A stretch of 33,871 bases of DNA from an uncultured Prevotellaceae bacterium (GTDB lineage Bacteria > Bacteroidota > Bacteroidia > Bacteroidales > Bacteroidaceae), in the NCBI GenBank assembly GCA_946406585.1, contig CAMJLI010000005.1, forward strand, positions 1-33,871, read 5' to 3'. This document shows positions 1 to 6,441 of the stretch, in pieces. The translations under genes were made by a program, and so were the position numbers. A model generated the notes under the pieces. The model was not told where the DNA came from and did not search any database. It saw only the letters and a list, made by a program, of their open reading frames with translations. Position 1 is the first letter of the stretch. Every line of letters begins with the position of its first letter.

Positions 1-12
1 AACATCGGACAT
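1..12 (-). CDS. Possible start of a divergent gene running off the left edge (partial)
   Basis: On the minus strand an ATG at 12-10 opens a frame reading Met-Ser-Asp-Val before the window ends. It lies about 25 bases downstream of a TACCTTTG element on the same strand (38-45), a sensible distance for a Bacteroidetes promoter and a short leader. Only four codons are visible, so the product cannot be named, and the frame could be chance. Confidence 0.25.
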
Positions 13-37
13 TTAGAACAATTTCTATAATCTCGGG

Positions 38-45
38 CAAAGGTA
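38..45 (-). promoter_or_regulatory. Candidate -7 promoter element (minus strand)
   Basis: The minus strand reads TACCTTTG, matching the Bacteroidetes -7 consensus TAnnTTTG. No convincing TTTG/TTG -33 element is seen 19-21 bases upstream. It would drive the divergent gene at the left edge. The rest of 46-396 holds no gene I can support: it is an AT-rich leader region between this element and the sigma factor. Confidence 0.3.
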
Positions 46-275
46 AGAGTTACGTAGATTGGGGGGTGTACATTCTTCATCATTTTTTATTTTTCATGGA
101 CTTTCTGCTAATATTTTTCATGTCTATGAAATAGGGACAGTTCTTTTCCTACAATGTTACTATCAAATGCCTATACAGCAGTATAATCTTGCATCAAGAG
201 AGAGAAAAATTCCAAAAAGTATATGAGGACAAGCAAAGTGGCAAACAAAAATGCCGTTGTCATGCAAGATTTTCT

Positions 276-283
276 TATTTTTG
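276..283 (+). promoter_or_regulatory. Candidate -7 promoter element for the sigma factor operon
   Basis: TATTTTTG matches TAnnTTTG. A TTG lies at 257-259, a 16-base spacer that is shorter than the usual 19-21. It would start transcription near 290, giving a leader of about 105 bases before the chosen sigma factor start at 397. Confidence 0.35.
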
Positions 284-314
284 TGTTTTTAAAGAATAGT
301 GTTCAAGATTGAGA

Positions 315-348
315 GCTGCAGAATAGGCATGATGGCATGGCCTGCAGC
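315..348 (+). other. Inverted repeat in the sigma factor leader
   Basis: GCTGCAG (315-321) and CTGCAGC (342-348) form a perfect 7-bp inverted repeat around a 20-base loop that contains two GGCATG-like repeats. It lies in the predicted 5' leader and covers the upstream in-frame ATG at 337. It could be an RNA hairpin or an operator; no function is shown. Confidence 0.3.
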
Positions 349-396
349 AAGAAATCATACAAGAACAAAATAGAACATACCACTCGTAGTCGAATA

Positions 397-942
397 ATGA
401 CCGAACAACTCGTCAAGCGCATACGAAATCATGACCAACAGGCGATGAGCCAGCTCTACCACCAGTATGTAGGGATGCTGTCGTCGGTATGCTATCGCTA
501 TGTGACTGCCGAGAGTGATGCCAAGGACGTGCTGCAGAACAGTTTCGTGAAAATCTTCAAGTCGATACCCTCCTTTGAGTATCGTGGAGAAAATGCTTTC
601 AAAGGCTGGATGACAAGAGTGGTGGTGAATGAGTCACTCAACTATCTCAAGGAAGTGAAGAGAATGTCGTTTGTGGCACAGGATGTGGCATCCTTGCAGC
701 AAATACCCGACGAGGGAGAGTTGGACACGGAGTATGTTTCACCTGATGAACTACACCAGATGGTGAGTGAGTTGCCCGACGGATACCGCATGGTGGTAAA
801 CCTCTATGTGTTTGAAGGCTTTTCGCACAAGAAGATAGCTGAAATGCTTGGCATAAAAGAGGCCACGTCAGCCTCCCAATTCTATCATGCGAAACAATTA
901 TTGGCAAGGAAAATAAAGGATTTAATGAAAGGAAAGCGATGA
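397..942 (+). CDS. ECF-type RNA polymerase sigma factor
   Basis: A 181-residue sigma-70 family protein of the extracytoplasmic-function type, which would direct RNA polymerase to a small regulon, usually for envelope stress or nutrient signals. The sigma-2 region covers about residues 1-75 (an acidic SDAKDVLQNSFVKIFK stretch followed by GWMTRVVVNESLNYLK). The sigma-4 helix-turn-helix lies near the C-terminus (LPDGYRMVVNLYVFEGFS, then KKIAEMLGIKEATSASQ). An in-frame ATG at 337 adds 20 residues that look unlike the family, so I start at 397. The stop overlaps the next gene's ATG as ATGA, so the two are translationally coupled. The partner probably regulates it. Confidence 0.85.
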   Translation: MTEQLVKRIRNHDQQAMSQLYHQYVGMLSSVCYRYVTAESDAKDVLQNSFVKIFKSIPSFEYRGENAFKGWMTRVVVNESLNYLKEVKRMSFVAQDVASLQQIPDEGELDTEYVSPDELHQMVSELPDGYRMVVNLYVFEGFSHKKIAEMLGIKEATSASQFYHAKQLLARKIKDLMKGKR

Positions 943-2234
943 AGGAGAACTGGACAGACAAGATGAGACGCAAACTGGAGGGGCATGAGATGTCGCCGCC
1001 CGAAGGATTGTGGGAGGGCATCAGCAAGGAGATGGGCTTCGAACAGAAGTCCACCCGGAAGCCCGTGCCCATCAGGCGATGGCAATGGGCTGCTGCCGCA
1101 GCCGTAGTTGCCCTTGCTGGATTCTTCACTTTATATGACTTCGATAACAACATGGTAGTTTTCGAGGGTGAGTCCTTGTCGCATACCTCAAAGAACAATC
1201 CTCTTTTTGAGGATGAAATGCAAACAGAAAACACAGATGTGGCCGAAGACGTGGCTTCATTGGATAACGATGTAAAACCATCGACCGTGACTGCAACCGC
1301 AACAGAGGCTCAAACTGTTGACGTGCCTAAAATCGCATACGTTCTGGAAAAAAAGTCAGAAAGGTCGGATGTTGCAAATAGAGATGAATCTTCCCAAAAG
1401 GATGAGATGGCAGTAAACATGGAAAAAACTCCGACCACCATCCCTCAAGAAACATCGCAGAAAAAAGAGGATAAAGAAAGTCTGGAAAACAGGCAGTTGG
1501 CCAAGGAGGAACAGCAGTCAAAGCCGGACAGCAGACATAATGACATGAGTGATGGGTTCTTGCCTTATCCTGCATCATCTACAGTTGTGCCTTCCTCTCG
1601 CGGGAAATCGAGCAAATGGACAGTAGGACTTAATGCTTCGGGAGGTCTCCTTGCAGCACAAAACACAGAGCGCCAAGAAAGGGTTTATTATAGTTTTGCC
1701 TCAAAGTCTTATATGTCTGACTATGAAGGCACGTCCATGGTAAACAATGCACATGTAGGATACTCCCCATATTCTTATGCAGATTATGAGGCAAAGCACA
1801 GCATCCCTGTACGTATAGGGATGAATGTGCAATATCGGTTGAATAATCGTCTGTCTTTGCTCAGTGGCATCAACTACACTTATCTGCATTCGCAATTCAG
1901 CGTGCCTCTTTATGACATAACCTTGAACGACCAGAATCTGCATTATTTAGGCATTCCACTTGGCGTGGCCTGCCAACTGTGGTCGGCAGACCACCTGCGG
2001 CTATACGTCTCGGGCGGTGGGATGGTGGAGAAATGCCTGAATGCCAAGCCATGGCAATGGTCGGTGAATGTGGCTGCCGGAGCAGAATATGCCATCACGC
2101 CATTGGTGGGATGCTATGTGGAGCCGTCGGTTGGTTATTACTTTGATGATGGCACTGCATATGAACATTATTACAAGGAGCATCCCACGGCACCAGCCAT
2201 AGAAATCGGCCTCAGGCTGCACCTCAACGAATAA
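939..2234 (+). CDS. Membrane-anchored anti-sigma-like / outer-membrane beta-barrel protein
   Basis: 431 residues. The first ~47 residues are a charged, soluble stretch (PPEGLWEGISKEMG is typical of the N-termini of proteins encoded after Bacteroidetes ECF sigma factors). A single hydrophobic segment follows at about 49-66. Residues 70-225 are low-complexity, rich in Glu, Lys, Ser and Thr, and look like a periplasmic linker. The C-terminal ~200 residues (from WTVGLNASGGLLAA) have the alternating aromatic/glycine strands of a PorT/OmpW-sized beta-barrel and end LRLHLNE. No classical signal peptide is present. The gene overlaps the sigma factor by four bases, so the likely role is control of that sigma factor; binding and the barrel's function are inferred. 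Confidence 0.7.
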   Translation: MKENWTDKMRRKLEGHEMSPPEGLWEGISKEMGFEQKSTRKPVPIRRWQWAAAAAVVALAGFFTLYDFDNNMVVFEGESLSHTSKNNPLFEDEMQTENTDVAEDVASLDNDVKPSTVTATATEAQTVDVPKIAYVLEKKSERSDVANRDESSQKDEMAVNMEKTPTTIPQETSQKKEDKESLENRQLAKEEQQSKPDSRHNDMSDGFLPYPASSTVVPSSRGKSSKWTVGLNASGGLLAAQNTERQERVYYSFASKSYMSDYEGTSMVNNAHVGYSPYSYADYEAKHSIPVRIGMNVQYRLNNRLSLLSGINYTYLHSQFSVPLYDITLNDQNLHYLGIPLGVACQLWSADHLRLYVSGGGMVEKCLNAKPWQWSVNVAAGAEYAITPLVGCYVEPSVGYYFDDGTAYEHYYKEHPTAPAIEIGLRLHLNE

Positions 2235-2246
2235 GTCGTTTGAAAA

Positions 2247-2278
2247 GTTGCGTCCTTGAGATTTATTGCGTAAGTTTG
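2247..2278 (+). promoter_or_regulatory. Bacteroidetes-type promoter before the LOG-family gene
   Basis: GTTG (2247-2250) and TAAGTTTG (2271-2278) are separated by 20 bases, a good match to the TTTG / TAnnTTTG arrangement. Transcription would start near 2285, leaving a leader of about 15 bases before the ATG at 2301. It sits directly after the barrel gene's stop, so the next gene has its own promoter. Confidence 0.55.
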
Positions 2279-2300
2279 CAACCACAATTTGCAAGAGATT

Positions 2301-2828
2301 ATGAACATTTGTGTTTTTTGTTCGGCCAACGAGAACATTGACCCCGAATTCTTCACCATGACAAGCCAATTGGGCGAATGGATTGGCAGGAATGGACATT
2401 CTCTAGTTTATGGGGGATGCGATATGGGGTTGATGGAATGTGTGGCAAAGGCCGTGAGAAAAAGCGGAGGCAAGGTGATAGGTGTCATTCCATCAAGACT
2501 GGAGCAAGGTGGACATTCATCGAAGTATATAGACGAGCGCATCACTTGCGACACCCTGGGAGAGCGGAAGCAATTGATGCTCGAGAACAGTGATGCCATA
2601 GTGGCGTTGCCAGGTGGCATAGGCACGCTCGACGAGATTTTCTCTGTGGCGTCGGAAGGAACCCTCAGCTATCACGACAAGCGAGTCATCGTCTACAACA
2701 TGAAAGGCTTTTGGGATGGATTGCAGTCGCTTCTCGACAGTTTGCAGAAGCGTGGACTGATGCGTGGCGACTATCACCGCCGCATATGCTTCGCCAACTC
2801 ACTTGACGAGCTTGTGAAATATCTTTAA
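2301..2828 (+). CDS. LOG-family (TIGR00730) nucleoside 5'-monophosphate phosphoribohydrolase
   Basis: 175 residues with a Rossmann-like fold. The family cleaves N-glycosidic bonds of (cytokinin-type) nucleoside 5'-monophosphates, releasing the free base. Hallmarks are the N-terminal MNICVFCSAN strand, VYGGCDMGLM, and the signature PGGIGTLDE that binds phosphate and carries the catalytic Glu. I use the ATG at 2301; a TTG four codons earlier is a poorer choice. It is monocistronic, with its own promoter upstream, and converges on comF 16 bases away. Older annotations call this family lysine decarboxylase, which is not supported by its biochemistry. Confidence 0.85.
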   Translation: MNICVFCSANENIDPEFFTMTSQLGEWIGRNGHSLVYGGCDMGLMECVAKAVRKSGGKVIGVIPSRLEQGGHSSKYIDERITCDTLGERKQLMLENSDAIVALPGGIGTLDEIFSVASEGTLSYHDKRVIVYNMKGFWDGLQSLLDSLQKRGLMRGDYHRRICFANSLDELVKYL

Positions 2829-2844
2829 CCTCAATAAGTTGTGA

Positions 2845-3543
2845 CTATTTCACCACGCCAAGAGACATGACGCTTGCGCGTATGTCGCAATGGGGCAGGA
2901 TGGACTCCACGCAAGAGCAGACGGTGGCACCGGAAGTCACGATGTCGTCAACGATTAGCAGGTGCTTGCCCTTTAGGTCGGCTTTCCCCGTCCATTGGAA
3001 CACCCCCTCCACATTCTCCATGCGCTGGCGCAGGCTCTTGCGCGTCTGGCTCTCGCTGAACGAGGTGCGCACCACGGCATCACATACCATAGGCAGGCCT
3101 GTTGCTTCTGCCACGCCTTTCGCTATCTCCACACTTTGGTTGTAACCACGTTGCCTCTCCCTCTTTTTGGCAAGAGGTATGGGCATGATGAGGTCTATGC
3201 CGTCGAAGAAACCATCGGCGGCAAATTCTTCTGCCGCCATGCGCCCCATGAATGTGCCTATTTCTGGATGGTTGCTGTATTTCAATGCATAAATGATGCG
3301 GCTCACCTCCGACCCCGCTTCATAGTAGAACAATCCTGCCGCCCTCTCTATGGGTATGCGTCCCCAGAAGCGGCGAGCCATCACGTTTTCGTAGGCGTTG
3401 GCTGCGAAAAAAGTTCGTGGCAGGTGCAGGTTGCATGGTGTGCAAAGCACTTCCTCCTCGATGCTCAGTCGGTTGCCGCAGATGGTGCATGCCCGTGGGG
3501 AAATGAGGTCGAGCAGTCGGCTCCAGATGCTAATAGTCTTCAT
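2845..3543 (-). CDS. comF: ComF family phosphoribosyltransferase-like protein
   Basis: 232 residues. An N-terminal zinc-ribbon candidate has Cys19, Cys22, Cys34 and Cys37 (CTICG...CTPC). The type I phosphoribosyltransferase domain ends with the PRPP loop IVDDIVTSGAT (about 197-207). Homologues take part in natural DNA uptake (ComFC/GntX), although the same protein is widespread in non-competent bacteria, so the role here is open. It is the last gene of the prmC-recX-comF operon and overlaps recX by 14 bases, which implies coupled translation. Confidence 0.85.
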   Translation of the reverse strand: MKTISIWSRLLDLISPRACTICGNRLSIEEEVLCTPCNLHLPRTFFAANAYENVMARRFWGRIPIERAAGLFYYEAGSEVSRIIYALKYSNHPEIGTFMGRMAAEEFAADGFFDGIDLIMPIPLAKKRERQRGYNQSVEIAKGVAEATGLPMVCDAVVRTSFSESQTRKSLRQRMENVEGVFQWTGKADLKGKHLLIVDDIVTSGATVCSCVESILPHCDIRASVMSLGVVK

Positions 3544-4021
3544 CGTCGGATGCTTCCTCCATGTCGTCGATGTCGAGACATCGCCGTATGATGTCGATGG
3601 TGAAGCCTCGCCCTATGGCGAAGCGGAAGAGTTTGCTGTTGGCCTCGTATTCGCCAAGGCCCTTTAGTTGCCTTTTTTTGTTTCGCAGCAATGGGCGTAG
3701 CACAGACAGGTATTCTTCGTCGTCCACCTCGTCGAGGACAGGCTGGTAGACACTCCTCTCGATGTGTTTTGCATAGAGGGCCTGCTCCACCTTGCGCCGC
3801 CCCCATTTGTTGTATCTTATCTTGTCTTTCACGAAGGCGCGGCAATAACGCTCGTCGTCCACATATTTTTCTTCTGTCAGGTGTTGCATGATGCGTGCCT
3901 GTGCCTGTTCGTCGATGCCCCATCGGCGCATCTTCTCAGTCATCTCCCATGAGCAATGCTCAGCTTTAGAGCATAAGGCGGTGAGGCGCATCAGCACCTC
4001 TTGTTCGGTCATTTCTTTCAT
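3530..4021 (-). CDS. recX: Regulatory protein RecX
   Basis: 163 residues, the usual RecX length. RecX binds RecA filaments and limits strand exchange. The sequence shows the tandem three-helix repeats of the family: LTALCSKAEHCSWEMTEKM, then a second repeat with YVDDERYCRAFVKDKIRYNK, and the RecX signature WGRRKVEQAL. Its ATG overlaps the prmC stop as ATGA, and its own 3' end overlaps comF by 14 bases. RecX genes often lie beside recA, but here it sits with prmC, as in other Bacteroidetes that I recall. Confidence 0.85.
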   Translation of the reverse strand: MKEMTEQEVLMRLTALCSKAEHCSWEMTEKMRRWGIDEQAQARIMQHLTEEKYVDDERYCRAFVKDKIRYNKWGRRKVEQALYAKHIERSVYQPVLDEVDDEEYLSVLRPLLRNKKRQLKGLGEYEANSKLFRFAIGRGFTIDIIRRCLDIDDMEEASDDEDY

Positions 4022-4890
4022 GTTCTTGTGGCTTTCAAGTGTCGGTTTTTGCCGAAAGGGTCTTTTTTTGTTTCCACGATGGCAAAGCCGTGGGAATGCA
4101 GCATTTCGGCAGTCTCGTCAATGTGTGCAGGGTTGCATTCCAGGAGGAGCATTCCGTCTGTGGTCAGCCATTCTTTTGCGCAGAGTGCGATGGCCTTGTA
4201 GAATCTTAGAGGGTCTTCATCGGGTACGAACAATGCCAGATGTGGCTCGTGCGACAAAACATTTTGGTGCATGCTGTCGGCTTCACTTCGGCAGATGTAT
4301 GGGGGGTTGGATATGATGATGTCAAAAGATTCGTTCCAAGATTTTGCTTCCCTGCCAGCATGCGCCATCTCGAGGATGTCGGTTTGCATTGTGCGTATGT
4401 TGGCACCCAAGGCTTTTGCGTTTTGTTGTGTCACTTTCAGCGCCGTTGCCGATATGTCACATGCCGTCACTTGTGCTCCGGAGATGTCGAGAGCCAGTGT
4501 CACGGCTATGCATCCACTTCCGCATCCGATGTCGAGGATTGTGGGAGCTGGCGTGTGGCAAGTGTCGCACACCCATTGGCATAGCGTTTCCGTTTCAGGC
4601 CGTGGTATGAGCACTCCCGGCTCCACGTGGAAAACTCTTCCTGCAAACAAGGCTTCCCCCAACACATATTGCACTGGTTCGCCAGTTGACAGCCTATCCA
4701 TCATGCAGCCAAGCAATACCTTGTCGTTGTCCGACATTTGGGTTGTACCATAGCATAGGATGTCGGCCATGCTCATGGCAAATTGTGTTTCCATCAGCAT
4801 CCGCACAATGGCTTTTGCCTCGCCAGATTCATATAGCGGGGTGAGGCTACGCCAAAGATCTGCATATGTGGTGTTGATATTCCGTTCCAT
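4018..4890 (-). CDS. prmC: Peptide chain release factor N5-glutamine methyltransferase
   Basis: 290 residues from the chosen start. PrmC (HemK) methylates the Gln of the GGQ motif in release factors RF1 and RF2, using S-adenosylmethionine. A helical N-terminal domain is followed by the methyltransferase domain with LIPRPETE, the SAM-binding LDIGCGSGC (about 119-127) and the catalytic NPPY (about 195-198). Two upstream ATGs (4917 and 4941) are in frame, but a TAACTTTG promoter element at 4924-4931 puts the transcription start near 4917, so 4890 is the best start. First gene of prmC-recX-comF. Confidence 0.9.
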   Translation of the reverse strand: MERNINTTYADLWRSLTPLYESGEAKAIVRMLMETQFAMSMADILCYGTTQMSDNDKVLLGCMMDRLSTGEPVQYVLGEALFAGRVFHVEPGVLIPRPETETLCQWVCDTCHTPAPTILDIGCGSGCIAVTLALDISGAQVTACDISATALKVTQQNAKALGANIRTMQTDILEMAHAGREAKSWNESFDIIISNPPYICRSEADSMHQNVLSHEPHLALFVPDEDPLRFYKAIALCAKEWLTTDGMLLLECNPAHIDETAEMLHSHGFAIVETKKDPFGKNRHLKATRT

Positions 4891-4923
4891 GTCGAAATGA
4901 GATATGTTGGCACTCATTGTGAG

Positions 4924-4931
4924 CAAAGTTA
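4924..4931 (-). promoter_or_regulatory. Candidate -7 promoter element for prmC-recX-comF
   Basis: The minus strand reads TAACTTTG, a match to TAnnTTTG. It is about 34 bases upstream of the prmC start at 4890 and decides against the two upstream ATGs. No clear -33 box is visible. Confidence 0.42.
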
Positions 4932-4973
4932 CGAAAAACATGTGAATAGAATAAATGATAACAAGAAAAAGTG

Positions 4974-4981
4974 TAAATTTG
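4974..4981 (+). promoter_or_regulatory. Candidate -7 promoter element for ribD
   Basis: TAAATTTG matches TAnnTTTG and lies back to back with the prmC element. It would start a transcript near 4988, ahead of both candidate ribD starts. No -33 box is recognisable. Confidence 0.38.
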
Positions 4982-5053
4982 CATTTTGAAAAGACAATCT
5001 TGCATCTATAAAGATGGTGGATGGCACTAATTCATATACCTGTTTTTGATGAC

Positions 5054-6025
5054 ATGACACAACAGCAGACAGACGAGAAGTACATGCGCCGCTGCTTGCA
5101 GTTGGCGGCCAATGGTGCCGATGAGGCAAGGCCCAACCCCATGGTGGGGGCTGTAATAGTGGTTGGCGACAGGATAATCGGTGAGGGATATCATGTGAGA
5201 TGTGGCGAGGGACATGCCGAAGTGAATGCTTTTTCCGCTGTAGCTCCGTCGGATGAGAGCCTGTTGCCGCAAGCCACCATCTATGTGAGCCTGGAACCCT
5301 GTTCGCATTACGGCAAGACCCCTCCATGTGCCGACTTGATAGTGTCGAAGGGAGTGCGACGAGTCGTGGTGGGGTGTGTTGACCCTTTTGCCCGTGTGGC
5401 AGGGCGCGGCATACGCAAGATTCAGGAGGCGGGGATATCTGTCACCGTGGGCGTGCTTGAACAGGAATGCCGTTGGCTCAACCGCCGCTTCTTCACTTTC
5501 CACCAGTTGCACCGTCCGTACATCATCTTGAAATGGGCTCAAACAGCAGATGGATTTCTGGACGACCATGGTGCTGCCGTAGCCATATCCACCCCCCTGA
5601 CCAAGATGCTTGTTCATAAGCTGCGTTCTGAAAGCGACGCCATCGTGGTGGGGCGTGTCACCGAGGAGCGGGAGCACCCACGGCTTGACGTGCGCCATTG
5701 GAGTGGACGGTCGCCTGTGAAGATGGTTATGAGCAGCAGCCACGGCATTGATGCCATAATTGGTGAATGCGTGGAACGCAACTTGCAGTCATTGTTGGTG
5801 GAAGGTGGACGGCAGACACTGATGTCGTTTATAGAGGCTGGCCTATGGGATGAGATACGTATGGAACATGGCCAGGTAATAACGAAAGGCGGGACACCAG
5901 CACCTGGTGTCCCGCCTCAAGCCATCCTGCAATCACGTGAGGTTGTGGATGGCAATGTGATAGAATGGTTTACTTTCGACCGAAGTCGGCTGGAATCTCG
6001 CCCCACTGCGCCGTCTCCCACTTGA
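5054..6025 (+). CDS. ribD: Bifunctional riboflavin deaminase/reductase RibD
   Basis: 323 residues. RibD carries out the deamination and reduction steps that turn the GTP cyclohydrolase II product into 5-amino-6-ribitylaminouracil phosphate in riboflavin synthesis. The N-terminal zinc deaminase domain has HAE (about 54-56) and PCSHYGKTPPC (zinc cysteines about 83 and 92). The C-terminal reductase domain starts near ILKWAQTADGF and contains LLVEGGRQTLMSF. The reductase half is somewhat short for the family. I start at 5054 (MTQQQTDEKYMRRC), where family similarity begins; an in-frame ATG at 5021 adds 11 unconserved residues. The 3' end overlaps the convergent RNase H gene by 56 bases and contains a strong inverted repeat. 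Confidence 0.88.
   Translation: MTQQQTDEKYMRRCLQLAANGADEARPNPMVGAVIVVGDRIIGEGYHVRCGEGHAEVNAFSAVAPSDESLLPQATIYVSLEPCSHYGKTPPCADLIVSKGVRRVVVGCVDPFARVAGRGIRKIQEAGISVTVGVLEQECRWLNRRFFTFHQLHRPYIILKWAQTADGFLDDHGAAVAISTPLTKMLVHKLRSESDAIVVGRVTEEREHPRLDVRHWSGRSPVKMVMSSSHGIDAIIGECVERNLQSLLVEGGRQTLMSFIEAGLWDEIRMEHGQVITKGGTPAPGVPPQAILQSREVVDGNVIEWFTFDRSRLESRPTAPSPT
5887..5917 (-). terminator. 13-bp perfect inverted repeat inside ribD, possible terminator for the argS-rnhA transcript
   Basis: GGCGGGACACCA and TGGTGTCCCGCC (5888-5899 and 5905-5916) flank a 5-base loop, and the outer A5887/T5917 pair extends the stem to 13 bp. It lies 53 bases beyond the stop of the minus-strand RNase H gene. On that strand the stem is followed by TTTCGTTATT, moderately T-rich. 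On the plus strand it is read through as ribD codons for the GGTPAPGVPP stretch, with no T-tract after it. A terminator is the simplest reading; a dispersed palindromic repeat is the alternative. Confidence 0.45.
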
Positions 6026-6440
6026 TGATGGGCACTTGCACGGGATGTCGCAGCAGCCAAGCCTCGGCGCGTGCGATGATGTCATACAGCCGCCGGGTTT
6101 TCTCATTGCGTTCCAATGTGGTCTTGCATTTCTTCTTCGACACCCACAATATGGCATTGTAGCTGTCGGAGTATAATGTCTTGTGCAACCCTTTTTGCTC
6201 CATCAAGGCGAGGGCATGCACAATGGCAAGAAACTCACCTATGTTGTTGGTGCCGTAGACAGGTCCGAAATGGAACACCCTCGCCCCCGTTGCCAGGTCG
6301 ATGCATTGATATTCCATGTTCCCGGGATTGCCGGAACACGCCGCATCCACAGCCCATGCATCGGCTTTCACCTCCATAGGAAGGGGCAGCACCGTGTCGT
6401 TGCGGTAGGATGGAGGGTTTTGTGGGAAATCCTTGTTCAT
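5970..6440 (-). CDS. Bacteroidetes-type ribonuclease HI
   Basis: 156 residues with an RNase H fold, expected to cut the RNA strand of RNA-DNA hybrids. The four acidic residues of the active site can be placed: Asp32 (AVDAACSGNPG), Glu69 (NNIGEF), Asp92 (YSDSYNA) and Asp152 (IPADFGRK). The flexible His of the E. coli enzyme is not apparent; the corresponding stretch is WETAQWGEIPAD, as I recall for Bacteroidetes homologues. It begins one base after the argS stop, so it is cotranscribed with argS, and its 3' end overlaps ribD convergently. Confidence 0.82.
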   Translation of the reverse strand: MNKDFPQNPPSYRNDTVLPLPMEVKADAWAVDAACSGNPGNMEYQCIDLATGARVFHFGPVYGTNNIGEFLAIVHALALMEQKGLHKTLYSDSYNAILWVSKKKCKTTLERNEKTRRLYDIIARAEAWLLRHPVQVPIIKWETAQWGEIPADFGRK

Positions 6441-6441
6441 G

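Noticed and set aside
2995..3591. Plus-strand open frame (198 codons) opposite comF
   Set aside because: comF carries clear zinc-ribbon and PRPP motifs on the other strand; this frame has no recognisable features.
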